From NCBI RefSeq assembly GCF_000689415.1, contig NZ_HG322950.1:1-64000 (forward strand): a stretch of DNA of 64,000 bases. Direction: 5' to 3'. Each line of letters opens with the position of its first letter. Position 1 is the first letter of the stretch. Made by a program: the position numbers and the translations under genes. The notes under the pieces are model-generated. The model saw only the letters and a list, made by a program, of their open reading frames with translations. It was not told where the DNA came from and made no database searches. This stretch comes from Pseudomonas knackmussii B13 (GTDB taxonomy: Bacteria; Pseudomonadota; Gammaproteobacteria; Pseudomonadales; Pseudomonadaceae). Below are positions 22,382-32,934 of this stretch, piece after piece.

Positions 22382-23467
22382 ATGCCCTCTCCCGCCGAAC
22401 TCGAAGCCCGCCTGCGTCTGCACGTATTGCCCGAATTGGGGCCTCGCCGCTTCGTTGCGCTATTGGCAGCCTTCGGCTCCGCCTCCGCCGCCCTCAGTGC
22501 CCCCGCTGCCGCCTGGCGCTCGCTGGGGCTGCCGATGATCTGTGCCGAGGCGCGTCGCAGCGAACCGGTGCGTGGGCGTGCGGCCGCAGCGCTGCGCTGG
22601 CTCGAGCAGGAGGGATGCTACCTGCTGCTGTCGGATCAGGAGGATTACCCGGCGCTGCTCTCGGAGCTGTCCGACGCCCCGCCGCTGCTGTTCGTCGAAG
22701 GTAAACCCGAGGTGCTGCAGCGTCCGCAGCTGGCCGTGGTCGGCAGCCGCCGTGCCAGCCATCCGGGGCTGGACACCGCGAAGTCCTTTGCGCGAGCGCT
22801 GGCCGGTGGCGGCTTCGTCATCACCAGCGGGCTGGCCCTGGGCATCGATGGCGCCGCCCATGAAGGCGCGCTGGCCGCAGGCGGCGCGACCGTCGCCGTG
22901 CTCGGAACCGGCCTCGAACACATCTATCCGAATCGCCATCGCTCACTGGCGCGACGCATCGTCGAAGGCGGCGGTGCGCTGGTCAGCGAATTGCCGCTGG
23001 ATAGCCCACCGAATCCGTCCAACTTCCCGCGGCGCAATCGCATCATCAGTGGGCTCTCCCTTGGCGTGCTGGTGGTCGAGGCCAGCCCCTCCAGCGGTTC
23101 GCTGATCACCGCTCGCCTGGCCGCCGAGCAGGGCCGCGAGGTCTATGCGATCCCCGGTTCCATCCACCACCCCGGCGCGCGCGGCTGTCACGAGCTGATC
23201 CGCCAGGGGGCGAGCCTGGTGGAAAGCGTCGAGCACATTCTCGAAGGCCTGCAGGGCTGGACCCAGAGCGAATGCGCTGCGCCCGAACCGAAGGCGGAGC
23301 GCGCCCATCCCCTGCTCGCCCTGTTGCGCGCCGCGCCCCACAGCAGCGAAGAACTGGCGCTTGCCAGTGGCTGGGAATTGCCCCGCCTGCTAGTGGAGCT
23401 GACCGATCTCGAACTGGCCGGCCGCGTGGCCTGCGAGGCCGGCGTCTGGGTGCATCGCGGTGGCTGA
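22382..23467 (+). CDS. dprA: DNA processing protein DprA (Smf)
   Basis: Binds incoming single-stranded DNA and loads RecA during natural transformation. The 361-aa product has an N-terminal SAM-like region, the Rossmann-type core with [25 protein letters not shown] and [12 protein letters not shown], and a C-terminal winged-helix-like domain. The start at 22382 lies after GAAGGAACGCC. Its stop lies 44 bases before tsaC, a common pairing. Confidence 0.94.
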   Translation: MPSPAELEARLRLHVLPELGPRRFVALLAAFGSASAALSAPAAAWRSLGLPMICAEARRSEPVRGRAAAALRWLEQEGCYLLLSDQEDYPALLSELSDAPPLLFVEGKPEVLQRPQLAVVGSRRASHPGLDTAKSFARALAGGGFVITSGLALGIDGAAHEGALAAGGATVAVLGTGLEHIYPNRHRSLARRIVEGGGALVSELPLDSPPNPSNFPRRNRIISGLSLGVLVVEASPSSGSLITARLAAEQGREVYAIPGSIHHPGARGCHELIRQGASLVESVEHILEGLQGWTQSECAAPEPKAERAHPLLALLRAAPHSSEELALASGWELPRLLVELTDLELAGRVACEAGVWVHRGG

Positions 23468-23510
23468 GCACGTAAACTTCCGCGCATTCGAATTTCCCCG
23501 GAGTTTGCCG

Positions 23511-24068
23511 ATGATCAGCAGTTGGCGTGTAAAGCGTGCGGCCAAAATAGTGCGCGATGGGGGCGTCATCGCCTACCCGACCGAAGCGGTCTGGGGGCTG
23601 GGTTGCGACCCTTGGAATGAAGACGCGGTGTACCGCCTGCTCGCGATCAAGGCGCGACCGGTGGAGAAAGGCCTGATCCTGGTCGCCGACAACATTCGCC
23701 AGTTCGACTTCCTCCTCGCCGACCTGCCGCAGGCCTGGCAGGAGCGCCTGGCCGCCAGCTGGCCGGGCCCCAACACCTGGCTGGTGCCGCACCAGAACCG
23801 CCTGCCCGAGTGGATCACCGGCCAGCACGACAGCGTTGCCCTGCGTGTCACCGATCATCCGCTGGTGCGCGAGCTCTGTGCCCTCACCGGGCCGCTGGTA
23901 TCGACCTCGGCCAACCCCGCCGGCCGCCCGGCGGCGCGCTCGCGGCTGCGGGTCGAGCAGTACTTCCGTGGCGAACTGGCCGGCGTGCTGGACGGCAAGC
24001 TCGGCGGTCGCCGCAATCCCAGCCTGATCCGCGATCTGGTGACCGGCCAGGTCGTCCGCCCGTCGTAA
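23511..24068 (+). CDS. tsaC: Threonylcarbamoyl-AMP synthase TsaC
   Basis: Makes L-threonylcarbamoyl-AMP, the first step of the t6A37 modification of tRNAs reading ANN codons. The 185-aa YrdC/Sua5-fold product has [18 protein letters not shown] at the active site, [15 protein letters not shown] and [12 protein letters not shown]. Start ATG at 23511 has a GGAG site; the frame also opens upstream to 23460, overlapping dprA. A REP palindrome follows. Confidence 0.95.
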   Translation: MISSWRVKRAAKIVRDGGVIAYPTEAVWGLGCDPWNEDAVYRLLAIKARPVEKGLILVADNIRQFDFLLADLPQAWQERLAASWPGPNTWLVPHQNRLPEWITGQHDSVALRVTDHPLVRELCALTGPLVSTSANPAGRPAARSRLRVEQYFRGELAGVLDGKLGGRRNPSLIRDLVTGQVVRPS

Positions 24069-24078
24069 CTGTCTCCTC

Positions 24079-24142
24079 GTAGGAGCGAGCTTGCTCGCGA
24101 ATGCTTCGTGCGATGCGGGTTCGCGAGCAAGCTCGCTCCTAC
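24079..24142. repeat. REP-type palindromic repeat, long-stem variety
   Basis: Near-perfect inverted repeat, arm GTAGGAGCGAGCTTGCTCGC and its complement, separated by about 24 bases. It sits between convergent tsaC and qor. Confidence 0.9.
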
Positions 24143-24150
24143 AACTGGCC

Positions 24151-25128
24151 CTACGGAAGCAGAATGGTCGATCCAGTAGTACGCCGCGCCGCCAGCTCAG
24201 TCTGTGCCTTGGCTGCATCCGCCAGGGCGAAGCGCTGGTTGATCTCGACCTTGATCTTGCCGCTGGTGAGCATGCCGAACAGGTCTTCGGCCATTGCTTG
24301 CAGGCGTTCCGGCGTATTCGCGTAGCCGAACAGGGTCGGGCGGGTGACGAACAGCGAGCCCTTCTGCGCGAGGATGCCCAGGTTCACCCCGTCCACCGCG
24401 CCCGAAGCATTGCCGAAGCTGACGATCAGCCCGCGCTGCGCGGCGCAGTCGAGGGAAATCGGCCAGGTGTCCTTGCCCACCGAGTCGTAGACCACCGGGA
24501 CCTTCTTGCCGTCGGTGAGCGCCAGCACGCGCTCGACCACATTCTCATGGCTGTAGTCGATGGTTTCCCAGGCGCCGTGGGCCTTGGCCAGCTCGGCCTT
24601 GGCCGCGGAGCCGACGGTGCCGATCAGTTTCACGCCCAGGGCCTTGGCCCACTGGCAGGCGATAAGGCCGACGCCACCGGCCGCCGCGTGCCACAGCACG
24701 GTCTGGCCGGGTTGGGCGTTGTAGGTCTGGCGCAGCAGGTACTGCACGGTGAGGCCCTTGAGCATCACCGCGGCGGCGGTTTCGAAGCTGATGCTGTCCG
24801 GCAGCTTGACCAGGTTGGCTGCCGGAAGTACGTGCAGTTCGCTGTAGGAGCCCAGCGGCCCGGTGGCGTAGGCGACGCGGTCGCCGACCTTGACGCCACT
24901 GACCTCGCTGCCCACCGCATCCACCTCGCCGGCACCCTCGGTGCCCAGCCCGGAGGGCAAGGCCGGCGCCGGGTAGAGGCCGCTGCGGTAGTAGGTGTCG
25001 ATGAAGTTCAGGCCGATGGCGCGGTTGCGCACGCGAACTTCCTTCGGCCCCGGCTCGGCGGGGGTGTAGTCGATGTACTCGAGGACTTCCGGGCCGCCGG
25101 TGCGGGCGAACTGGATACGCTTGGCCAT
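24151..25128 (-). CDS. qor: NADPH:quinone oxidoreductase (zinc-independent MDR)
   Basis: Soluble NADPH-dependent quinone reductase of the medium-chain dehydrogenase superfamily. The 325-aa product has the N-terminal catalytic domain (GLNFIDTYYRSGLYP) and the Rossmann nucleotide motif AAAGGVGLIACQWAKALG near residue 150, and lacks the zinc-ligand cysteines of alcohol dehydrogenases. It is divergent from hemF. Confidence 0.93.
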   Translation of the reverse strand: MAKRIQFARTGGPEVLEYIDYTPAEPGPKEVRVRNRAIGLNFIDTYYRSGLYPAPALPSGLGTEGAGEVDAVGSEVSGVKVGDRVAYATGPLGSYSELHVLPAANLVKLPDSISFETAAAVMLKGLTVQYLLRQTYNAQPGQTVLWHAAAGGVGLIACQWAKALGVKLIGTVGSAAKAELAKAHGAWETIDYSHENVVERVLALTDGKKVPVVYDSVGKDTWPISLDCAAQRGLIVSFGNASGAVDGVNLGILAQKGSLFVTRPTLFGYANTPERLQAMAEDLFGMLTSGKIKVEINQRFALADAAKAQTELAARRTTGSTILLP

Positions 25129-25202
25129 GTCGATCTCCTGCGACGCGCAGCGTCCGCTGTAGGACGCTGCTTTGAGAAAAGTCTTTCATCCAAGCCGGCC
25201 TG

Positions 25203-26223
<1,021 letters not shown>

Positions 26224-26252
26224 TGGGCTGAGCACAGCCAAGCCCGTCGCCG

Positions 26253-26261
26253 TTATCCACA
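26253..26261 (+). promoter_or_regulatory. Isolated perfect DnaA box between hemF and aroE
   Basis: TTATCCACA, identical to the oriC boxes, in the 61-base hemF-aroE gap and 24 bases before the aroE ATG. It could be chance, or a DnaA titration or regulatory site. Confidence 0.4.
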
Positions 26262-26284
26262 AGAAGAAACTTCCCAGGAATTCC

Positions 26285-27109
26285 ATGGACCGCTATTGCG
26301 TCTTCGGCAACCCCATCGGCCACAGCAAGTCGCCGCTGATCCACAGCCTGTTCGCCCAGCAGACCGGCCAGGCGCTCACCTACGAAGCGCTGCTGGCGCC
26401 GCTGGACGACTTCACCGGGGCGGCCCGCGCCTTCTTCGCCGAGGGCCTGGGTGCCAACGTCACTGTGCCGTTCAAGGAAGAGGCCTATCGCCTGGCCGAC
26501 GAGCTGAGCGAGCGCGCCCGTCGTGCCGGCGCGGTGAACACCCTGAAGAAGCTCGATGGCGGCCGCCTGCTCGGCGACAACACCGACGGCGCCGGCCTCA
26601 ACCGCGACCTGGTGGTGAACAATGGCGTGGCCCTCTCCGGCAAGCGCGTGCTGGTGCTCGGCGCCGGCGGCGCGGTGCGCGGCATTCTCGAACCCTTCCT
26701 CGGCGAGCGTCCGGCCGTGCTGGTGGTGCTCAACCGCACCGCCGCGAAAGCCGAGCAGCTGGCCCGTGAGTTCGCCGACCTGGGCGAAGTGCGCGCCGGC
26801 GGTTTCGACCTGCGCGAGGAGGCCTTCGACGTCATCGTCAATGGCACCTCGGCGAGCCTCGCCGGCGAGCTGCCGCCGATCGACCCGGCGCTGATCCGCA
26901 AGGGCCACACGGTCTGCTACGACATGATGTATGGCAAGGAAACCACCGCCTTCAATCGCTGGGCTGCCGAGCAAGGTGCGGCGCGCTGCATCGATGGCCT
27001 GGGCATGCTCGTGGAGCAGGCCGCCGAAGCCTTCCAGCTGTGGCGCGGCGTGCGCCCGGATTCGCAGCCGGTGTTGGCCGAACTGCGCCGCCTGCTCTGC
27101 TCTTCGTAG
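26285..27109 (+). CDS. aroE: Shikimate dehydrogenase
   Basis: NADPH-dependent reduction of 3-dehydroshikimate to shikimate in aromatic amino acid synthesis. The 274-aa product has substrate motifs [10 protein letters not shown] and NVTVPFKE (catalytic Lys), DNTDGAGL, and the nucleotide motif [12 protein letters not shown]. It lies close behind hemF in the same direction. A REP hairpin overlaps its 3' end. Confidence 0.97.
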   Translation: MDRYCVFGNPIGHSKSPLIHSLFAQQTGQALTYEALLAPLDDFTGAARAFFAEGLGANVTVPFKEEAYRLADELSERARRAGAVNTLKKLDGGRLLGDNTDGAGLNRDLVVNNGVALSGKRVLVLGAGGAVRGILEPFLGERPAVLVVLNRTAAKAEQLAREFADLGEVRAGGFDLREEAFDVIVNGTSASLAGELPPIDPALIRKGHTVCYDMMYGKETTAFNRWAAEQGAARCIDGLGMLVEQAAEAFQLWRGVRPDSQPVLAELRRLLCSS

Positions 27110-27171
27110 GAGCGAGCTTGCTCGCGAACAGGCTCCGGTGCGAGGCCATTCGCGAGCAAGCTCGCTCCTAC
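27106..27171. repeat. REP-type palindromic repeat, long-stem variety
   Basis: GTAGGAGCGAGCTTGCTCGC arm and its complement about 66 bases end to end. The first arm begins on the aroE stop codon. It separates convergent aroE and the SulP gene. Confidence 0.9.
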
Positions 27172-27194
27172 GGGTTCCGTGCGCTGGGAATCCC

Positions 27195-28751
27195 CTACTC
27201 CACCCGCAACACCGCTCCTTCGCCCATCTGCCTGGCCAGCTCGTCGCGCACCCTCGGGCGCGCGTTGCGCAGGACCAGGTGGCGCCCCTCCCCGGCCAGG
27301 CGCCGGGCTTCCTGTTGCAGCATGTGCGCGCCGGCGAAGTCGATGAAATTGACGTGCTGCGCGTCCAGCACCAGGCGCCGGCCGCGGCTGGCCTGGATCA
27401 GCCGCTGCAGGTAGTCGCAGGCGCCGAAGAAGATCGACCCCTCGACCCGCAGGACCTCCTCGCCGGTGGCTTCCCAGCGCTCCACGCGCGGCTGCGAGGT
27501 GCGCCGCAGGTACAGCAGCAGCGAGGCCAGCACGCCGAGGTAGATCGCATTCTGCAGCGGCAGCAGCAGGGTCGCCGCTGCGGTCAGCGCCATCACCAGG
27601 AACTCGCTGCGGCTGCCGCGCCAGAGGGCACGTAGCGCCGGGCGATCCACCAGTCCCCAGGCGATCAGCAGGATGCCGCCGGCCATGGCCGGCAGCGGAA
27701 TGTGGGTGATCAGGCCGGCGCCGGCCAGCGCCAGCGCGGCGACCCAGAGTGCGGAGAAGACCCCGGCCAGCGGAAAGCGCGCGCCCGCCTCCAGGTTCAG
27801 CCCTGAGCGGGTGAAGGAGCCGGCCGAGAGACTGGCGGAGAACCAGGGCCCGAGCAGGTTGGACAGGCCCTGGGCGCGGATTTCCTGGTTGGCGTCGAGA
27901 AACTGCTGGCTGTGTGCGGCCAGCGAGCGGGCGATGGACAGGCTGGTGACCAGGCCGAGCAGGCCGCAGGCGAGGGCGCCGGGAAGCAGTTCGGCGATGG
28001 TCCTGGCATCGAAGTGCAGTGGGCTGAAGGGTGGCAGCGCGCTGGCGAACGCCTGGACTCGAGCGACCCCGGCGAACCACTGCGGCAGCGCCCAAGTGGT
28101 CAGGCTGGCGACCAGCAGGCCGAGCATCAGGGCCGGCCAACGCGGTCGCAGCCAGCGGCAGAGGAGGCTGACGGCTAGGCTGAGCAGTCCGATCACAAGC
28201 GAGGGCGCATCGCCTTCACCCAGGTGTTGCATCAGCAGGTGCGTGCCATCCAGCGCGCTGCCCTGGCTATGGACTTCCACGCCGAGCAGGTACGGCAGTT
28301 GTCCGAGAGCGATCACCAGCGCCGCGCCCAGGGTGAAGCCGAGCATCACCGAGTGCGAGACGAAATTCAGCAACACGCCGAAGCGCAGGGCGCCCAGCGC
28401 CCATTGCAGGAGACCGGCGAGGAAGGTCAGCAGCAGCACGAGTTGCACGTAGCTTTCGCTGCCCGGTGGCGCCAGGGGCGCCACCGTCGCGTAGAGCACC
28501 ACCGAGATCGCCGCCGTCGGCCCGCCGACCATGTGCCGCGACGAGCCCCACAGGCAGGCGATCGCCACCGGCAGCATGGCCGCGTAGAGCCCGTACTGCG
28601 GCGGCAGCCCGGCGATCAGCGCGTAGGCGATGGACTGCGGCAGCGCCAGCACCGCGCCGGCGAAGCCGACCCAGGCCTCCTGCGCCATTGCCCGCGGGCC
28701 GAGGCGCGGCAGCCAGGCGAGGAACGGCAGCAGGCCGTGGAGGCGGCGCAT
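27195..28751 (-). CDS. SulP family inorganic anion (sulfate) transporter with STAS domain
   Basis: Inner-membrane anion transporter of 518 aa. It has about ten or more hydrophobic helices, the N-terminal SulP signature (LPQSIAYALIAGLPPQYGLYAA), and a C-terminal cytoplasmic STAS domain (VLDAQHVNFIDFAGAHML). It starts 7 bases after the choline-binding protein gene on the same strand, downstream of choline sulfatase. It may therefore move sulfate released by the sulfatase, or the choline-O-sulfate substrate. Direction and ligand are inference. Confidence 0.88.
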   Translation of the reverse strand: MRRLHGLLPFLAWLPRLGPRAMAQEAWVGFAGAVLALPQSIAYALIAGLPPQYGLYAAMLPVAIACLWGSSRHMVGGPTAAISVVLYATVAPLAPPGSESYVQLVLLLTFLAGLLQWALGALRFGVLLNFVSHSVMLGFTLGAALVIALGQLPYLLGVEVHSQGSALDGTHLLMQHLGEGDAPSLVIGLLSLAVSLLCRWLRPRWPALMLGLLVASLTTWALPQWFAGVARVQAFASALPPFSPLHFDARTIAELLPGALACGLLGLVTSLSIARSLAAHSQQFLDANQEIRAQGLSNLLGPWFSASLSAGSFTRSGLNLEAGARFPLAGVFSALWVAALALAGAGLITHIPLPAMAGGILLIAWGLVDRPALRALWRGSRSEFLVMALTAAATLLLPLQNAIYLGVLASLLLYLRRTSQPRVERWEATGEEVLRVEGSIFFGACDYLQRLIQASRGRRLVLDAQHVNFIDFAGAHMLQQEARRLAGEGRHLVLRNARPRVRDELARQMGEGAVLRVE

Positions 28752-28758
28752 CGAGGGC

Positions 28759-29682
28759 TTACAGCCGTGCCTGAACGGCGCTCAGGGCGTCGCCGCCGTC
28801 GCGGGTCTTCACACCGTCCAGCCACTTGCCCAGGGCCTGCGGATTGGCCTTGATCCAGGCCTTCACCGCTTCGGCATTGGCGACGTTCTTCTCCAGCACC
28901 TGGGCCATCACCGCGTTCTCCATCGGCAGGTCGAAGCTCAGGTTGGCCAGCAGCCGCGCGCTGTTCGGGCACTGCTGGGCATAGCCGTTGCGGGTCAGGG
29001 TGTAGACGCTGCCGGTGGCGCCGAAGTACCTGTCGCCGCCGGCGAGGTACTTCATGTCGTACTTCACGTTCATCGGGTGTGGCGTCCAGCCGAGGAAGAC
29101 GATCCAGCGCTGGCGCTTAACGGAGCGACCGACCTCCGCGAGCATCGCCTGCTCGCCGGACTCCACCAGTTTCCAGTCGCCCAGGCCGAACTCGTTGCCG
29201 CCGATCATTTTCTGGATCGACTGGTTGGCCGGTGCGCCGGAGCCGATGCCGTAGAGCTTGCGGTCGAACTTGTCGGCGTACTTCTGCAGGTCGGCGAAGC
29301 TCTTCACGCCGCCGTCGTAGACGTAGCTCGGCACGGCCAGGGTGAATTCGGTGCCCTCGAGGTTCTTCGCCAGTTGCTGGACCTGGCCGCTGGCGACGAA
29401 CTTGTCGTGGTAGCTCTGCTGCGCCGGCATCCAGTTGCCGAGGAAGGCGTCCACCTGGGCGTCGCGCAGGCCGCCGTAGATGATCGGCACCGAGAGGGTG
29501 TCGACCTTGGCCTGGTAGCCGAGGCTGTCGAGGAGGAAGCTGGCCACGCCGTTGGTGACGGCGATGTCGGTCCAGCCCGGATCGGCCAGCTTGACGGTGG
29601 TGCAGGCGGCGTCCTCGGCGTGGGCGCCCTGCCCGGCCAATGTCACGGCGCCGGCCAACAGCAATGCGGATAGCTTGGTCAT
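28759..29682 (-). CDS. Choline-binding ABC transporter periplasmic protein (ChoX-like)
   Basis: Substrate-binding protein of the OpuAC/ChoX family, 307 aa, with a signal peptide (residues 1-22, cleavage after AHA). Family features are VKLADPGWTDIAVTNGVASFLL, the aromatic-rich FLGNWMP, and WIVFLGWTPHPMNVKYD, typical of binding a quaternary ammonium group. It sits between choline sulfatase and the SulP transporter, but no ATPase or permease gene is nearby. It may serve a transporter encoded elsewhere. Confidence 0.88.
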   Translation of the reverse strand: MTKLSALLLAGAVTLAGQGAHAEDAACTTVKLADPGWTDIAVTNGVASFLLDSLGYQAKVDTLSVPIIYGGLRDAQVDAFLGNWMPAQQSYHDKFVASGQVQQLAKNLEGTEFTLAVPSYVYDGGVKSFADLQKYADKFDRKLYGIGSGAPANQSIQKMIGGNEFGLGDWKLVESGEQAMLAEVGRSVKRQRWIVFLGWTPHPMNVKYDMKYLAGGDRYFGATGSVYTLTRNGYAQQCPNSARLLANLSFDLPMENAVMAQVLEKNVANAEAVKAWIKANPQALGKWLDGVKTRDGGDALSAVQARL

Positions 29683-29717
29683 GCTCTCTCTCCCCTCGGC
29701 TTTCTCGGTTGTGGTTA

Positions 29718-31226
29718 TCAGGGCTTGGGATAACGGGCGCGGCGCTCCAGGTCGTCCAGGTCGATGTGGTTGCGCATGTACTGCTGGCTGGCGTCAACGA
29801 AGGGCTGGTGGTCCCAGCTGGTGCGCTTGCCCTGGCTCAACGCGGTATCGACGAAGCGCCGGCGGCGCTGGCTGGCCAGGACCTGGGCGGTGATCGCCGG
29901 GATGTCCCAACGCTGCCGCGCCTCCGCCAGGAAGGCCTCGAACAGCTCGCGATGCGAGGCCGAGCCGGCCAGGTTCTCCAGCTCGCGCGGGTCGTTCTGC
30001 AGGTCGAAGAGCAGGCAGGGGTCCTGCTCGGAGTAGACGAACTTGAAGTCGCCACGCCGGATCATCATCAGCGGGCTGAGCGTCCCTTCGGCGGTGTACT
30101 CGCCGATCACCTCGTCGTGCCCGCCCTGCCCTTGCAGGTGCGGCAGCAGCGAGTGGCCGTCCAGATCCAGCTGCGCCGGCAACTCGCCGCCGGCCAGCTC
30201 GACCAGGGTCGGAAGCAGGTCGAGGGTGGACACCGACTCGCTCACGCGGTGCGCGGCGAAGCGCTTGGGCGCGCTGATCAGCAGCGGCACGCGGGCGGCC
30301 ATCTCGAACCAGTGCATCTTGTACCAGAGGCCGCGCTCGCCAAGCATGTCGCCGTGGTCGCCGGAGAACACCACCAGGGTGTCTTCGTCCAGGTCGCATT
30401 CCTCCAGGGTCTTGAGCAGCGCGCCGATCTGCGCGTCGACATAGCTGCAGGCGCCGAAGTAGGCACGACGGGCGTCGCGGATCTTCTCCGCCGGCAGCGG
30501 CTTGTCCCAGAGGTCGATGACCTTGAGCAGGCGTTGCGAGTGCGGGTCCTGCTCGTCCTGCGCCAGCTCCACCGAGGGCATGGGGATTTCCTCGTCGCGG
30601 TAGAGGTCCCAGTACTCGCGCGGAATGGTGTAGGGGTCGTGCGGGTGGGTCATGGAGACCGTCAGGCAGAACGGCCGGTCGGCGTGTTCGCGCACGTGGT
30701 CGTAGAGGTACTGGCGCGCCTTGAACACCACTTCGTCGTCGAAGTCGAGCTGGTTGGTGCGCACGCAGGGCCCGGCTTGCAGCACCGAGGACATGTTGTG
30801 GTACCAGCTCGGGCGCACGTCCGGCTCGTCCCAGTTCACCGCCCAGCCGTAGTCGGCCGGGTAGATGTCGCTGGTCAGGCGCTCCTCGTAGCCGTGCAAC
30901 TGGTCCGGCCCGCAAAAGTGCATCTTGCCCGACAGCACCGTGCGGTAGCCGAGACGGCGCAGGTGGTGGGCGTAGGTGGGCACGTCGGCGGCGAAGTCGG
31001 CGGCGTTGTCCCAGGCGCCGATCCGCGTCGGCAGGCGGCCGCTGACCAGGGTGAAACGCGAGGGCGCGCACAGCGGGCTGTTGCAGTAGGCCGAGTCGAA
31101 TACCACGGCCTTTTCGGCCAGGCGCATCAGGTTGGGCATGCGGATCGGCGAGGCCGGGTCATGCAGCGGCAGCAGCGGCGCGGCCATCTGGTCGGCCATG
31201 ATGAAGAGGATGTTCGGGCGTGGCAT
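29718..31226 (-). CDS. betC: Choline-sulfatase
   Basis: Hydrolyses choline-O-sulfate to choline and sulfate, feeding glycine betaine synthesis and sulfur supply. The 502-aa product has the sulfatase core: RPNILFIMADQ metal-binding start, catalytic-cysteine motif CAPSRFTLVSGRLP (Cys becomes formylglycine), and FSGDHGDMLGERGLWYK. No signal peptide, so cytoplasmic. Start at 31226; an upstream open frame to 31319 is not family-like. First gene of the unit and divergent from the LysR regulator. Confidence 0.95.
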   Translation of the reverse strand: MPRPNILFIMADQMAAPLLPLHDPASPIRMPNLMRLAEKAVVFDSAYCNSPLCAPSRFTLVSGRLPTRIGAWDNAADFAADVPTYAHHLRRLGYRTVLSGKMHFCGPDQLHGYEERLTSDIYPADYGWAVNWDEPDVRPSWYHNMSSVLQAGPCVRTNQLDFDDEVVFKARQYLYDHVREHADRPFCLTVSMTHPHDPYTIPREYWDLYRDEEIPMPSVELAQDEQDPHSQRLLKVIDLWDKPLPAEKIRDARRAYFGACSYVDAQIGALLKTLEECDLDEDTLVVFSGDHGDMLGERGLWYKMHWFEMAARVPLLISAPKRFAAHRVSESVSTLDLLPTLVELAGGELPAQLDLDGHSLLPHLQGQGGHDEVIGEYTAEGTLSPLMMIRRGDFKFVYSEQDPCLLFDLQNDPRELENLAGSASHRELFEAFLAEARQRWDIPAITAQVLASQRRRRFVDTALSQGKRTSWDHQPFVDASQQYMRNHIDLDDLERRARYPKP

Positions 31227-31354
31227 GGCGGGACTTATCCTATGCACGATTGTTATGGGATAGTGCTGTGGATGAGTGTCACGCCACGTCTGACGGGGGT
31301 AAAGCGCATGCCAGGACATGCTTCGGATAACGCCAGCTTATGGATGGAATACCC

Positions 31355-32260
31355 ATGAGCCTGCCCCTGGAGCTGCTCCGCGTGTTCGAGTGCGCGGCCC
31401 GCGAGCAGGGCTTCACGGCCGCCGCCGCCGAACTGGGCAGCAGCCAGCCGGCGGTCAGCCAGCAGATCAAGCGCCTGGAGAAGCTGCTCGGCGTGCGGCT
31501 GTTCGACCGCGTGCACCGGGGCATTGTGCTGACGGAAAGTGGCCAGCTCTTGCAGCAACATGTGCAGGCCGGGCTGGCCGAGCTGGAAGCGGGCGTAGCG
31601 GCGGTCAGCGCCCGGCAAAGCCAGGAGGTGCTGCAGGTGGCCACCGACTTCGCCTTCGCCGCCTACTGGCTGATGCCGCGCCTGCCACGCTTTCGCCAGC
31701 TGCATCCGCAACTGGACGTCAGCCTCCTGAGCAGCGAGCGCAGCCCGAGCAGCCTGCGCAGCGACGTCGACGTGGCCATCGCCTTCGGCGACGGGCGCTT
31801 CAAGCATGGCGAGGCGCTGCTGTTGTTCGGCGAGGAAGTCTTCCCGGTGTGCAGCCCGCGCCTGCTCGGCGAGCGCCAGGCGCCGCTGCCGCTGGAAGAC
31901 TTGCAGAGACTGCCGCTGCTACACCTCAAGTCCGAAGCGCACAGCCGCTGGTTCGACTGGCCCGCGCTGTTCCGCGCGCTCGACCTGCCGCGCCCGCCGG
32001 AAGCCTCCGGGATGCGCTTCGACAACTACACCCTGCTGGTGCAGGCAGCCATCGCCGGGCAGGGTGTCGCCATCGGCTGGGGACACCTGGTCGACGAACT
32101 GCTGGAGCAAGGGTTACTGTGCCGGCCGGTCCGCGAAAGCGCCGTCTCGCGCTACGGTTATTACGCCGTGCAGCCCGAGCGCAAGCGTCGTGCGCGCCTG
32201 GTGCAGCCCTTCATCGACTGGCTGCATGACGAACTGAAAAGGGAGAGCCCCGCACCGTGA
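31355..32260 (+). CDS. LysR-type regulator of choline-sulfate utilisation
   Basis: LysR family regulator of 301 aa with N-terminal winged helix-turn-helix (GFTAAAAELGSSQPAVSQQIKRLE) and a GcvA-like effector domain. It is divergent from betC with a 128-base gap, the classical arrangement for the regulator of the adjacent operon; the inducer is probably choline-O-sulfate or choline. ATG at 31355 starts MSLPLELLRVFE; another in-frame ATG lies at 31340. Its stop overlaps the next gene's GTG. Confidence 0.88.
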   Translation: MSLPLELLRVFECAAREQGFTAAAAELGSSQPAVSQQIKRLEKLLGVRLFDRVHRGIVLTESGQLLQQHVQAGLAELEAGVAAVSARQSQEVLQVATDFAFAAYWLMPRLPRFRQLHPQLDVSLLSSERSPSSLRSDVDVAIAFGDGRFKHGEALLLFGEEVFPVCSPRLLGERQAPLPLEDLQRLPLLHLKSEAHSRWFDWPALFRALDLPRPPEASGMRFDNYTLLVQAAIAGQGVAIGWGHLVDELLEQGLLCRPVRESAVSRYGYYAVQPERKRRARLVQPFIDWLHDELKRESPAP

Positions 32261-32601
32261 CCGGCTTCGACGAAATCGCCATCCAGGGCTTCCACGCCCA
32301 CGTCTACTACGATGCCGCCACCCTGGAGCAGGCCCGCGCCCTCTGCGAGGAAGCGGCCCGGCGCTTCCCGCTGCAGATGGGGCGCATGCACCAGAAACCG
32401 GTGGGGCCGCATCCGGACTGGAGCTGTCAGCTGGCGTTCGCGCCTGAAGTGTTCGCGGACCTGGTGCCCTGGCTGGCGTTGCACCGCGGCGGGCTGGTCG
32501 TGTTCATCCACCCGCAGACCGGGGACGAACTGGTGGATCACCGCGACCGGGCGATCTGGATGGGGGCCGTGCGGCCGTTGGATCTGACTTGCCTGATGTG
32601 A
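32257..32601 (+). CDS. DOPA 4,5-dioxygenase family protein
   Basis: Small 114-aa protein of the DOPA-dioxygenase-like family (PF08883). Conserved histidines are visible in GFHAHVYY, MGRMHQKPVGPHPDWS and WLALHRGGLVVFIHPQTGDE. GTG start overlaps the LysR stop by 4 bases (GTGA), so it is translationally coupled. The substrate in bacteria is unknown; a link with choline-sulfate is positional only. Confidence 0.85.
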   Translation: MTGFDEIAIQGFHAHVYYDAATLEQARALCEEAARRFPLQMGRMHQKPVGPHPDWSCQLAFAPEVFADLVPWLALHRGGLVVFIHPQTGDELVDHRDRAIWMGAVRPLDLTCLM

Positions 32602-32607
32602 GCGGGC

Positions 32608-32934
32608 TCAGCTGGCCTCGCGATAGGTGTGGCCGAGCGAAGGCGCTTCATCGATGCATGCCTGCAAGCTGAGTGCGTGACGCTCGAAGATTTCCCCCAG
32701 CAGGTGCTGTTCCGGCAGCTCAAGGTAAGCCTCCAGGCTGGCGCTATCGGCCCAGCGTCCGCGCAGGCGCCAGACATCGCTGGTGGTGGCCGGCAGCTGG
32801 ACTTCGTAGGACTGGCAACCGGGCAGCTGGTGGGCGGCGCTGATCAGGCGGTCGAGCAGTTCGGCGAGCGCCGCCTCGTGGCCGGGGCGGGACTGGATCA
32901 GAAGCTGATGTTCGAGTGGGCGTCGAATGGCCAT
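32608..32934 (-). CDS. Antibiotic biosynthesis monooxygenase (ABM) family protein
   Basis: 108-aa soluble protein with the dimeric alpha/beta ABM fold inferred from HQLLIQSRPGHEAALAELLDRL, GCQSYEVQL and WADSASLEAYLE. Members are cofactor-free oxygenases or haem-degrading enzymes; the function here is unknown. Convergent with the preceding gene, 6 bases apart. Confidence 0.8.
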   Translation of the reverse strand: MAIRRPLEHQLLIQSRPGHEAALAELLDRLISAAHQLPGCQSYEVQLPATTSDVWRLRGRWADSASLEAYLELPEQHLLGEIFERHALSLQACIDEAPSLGHTYREAS

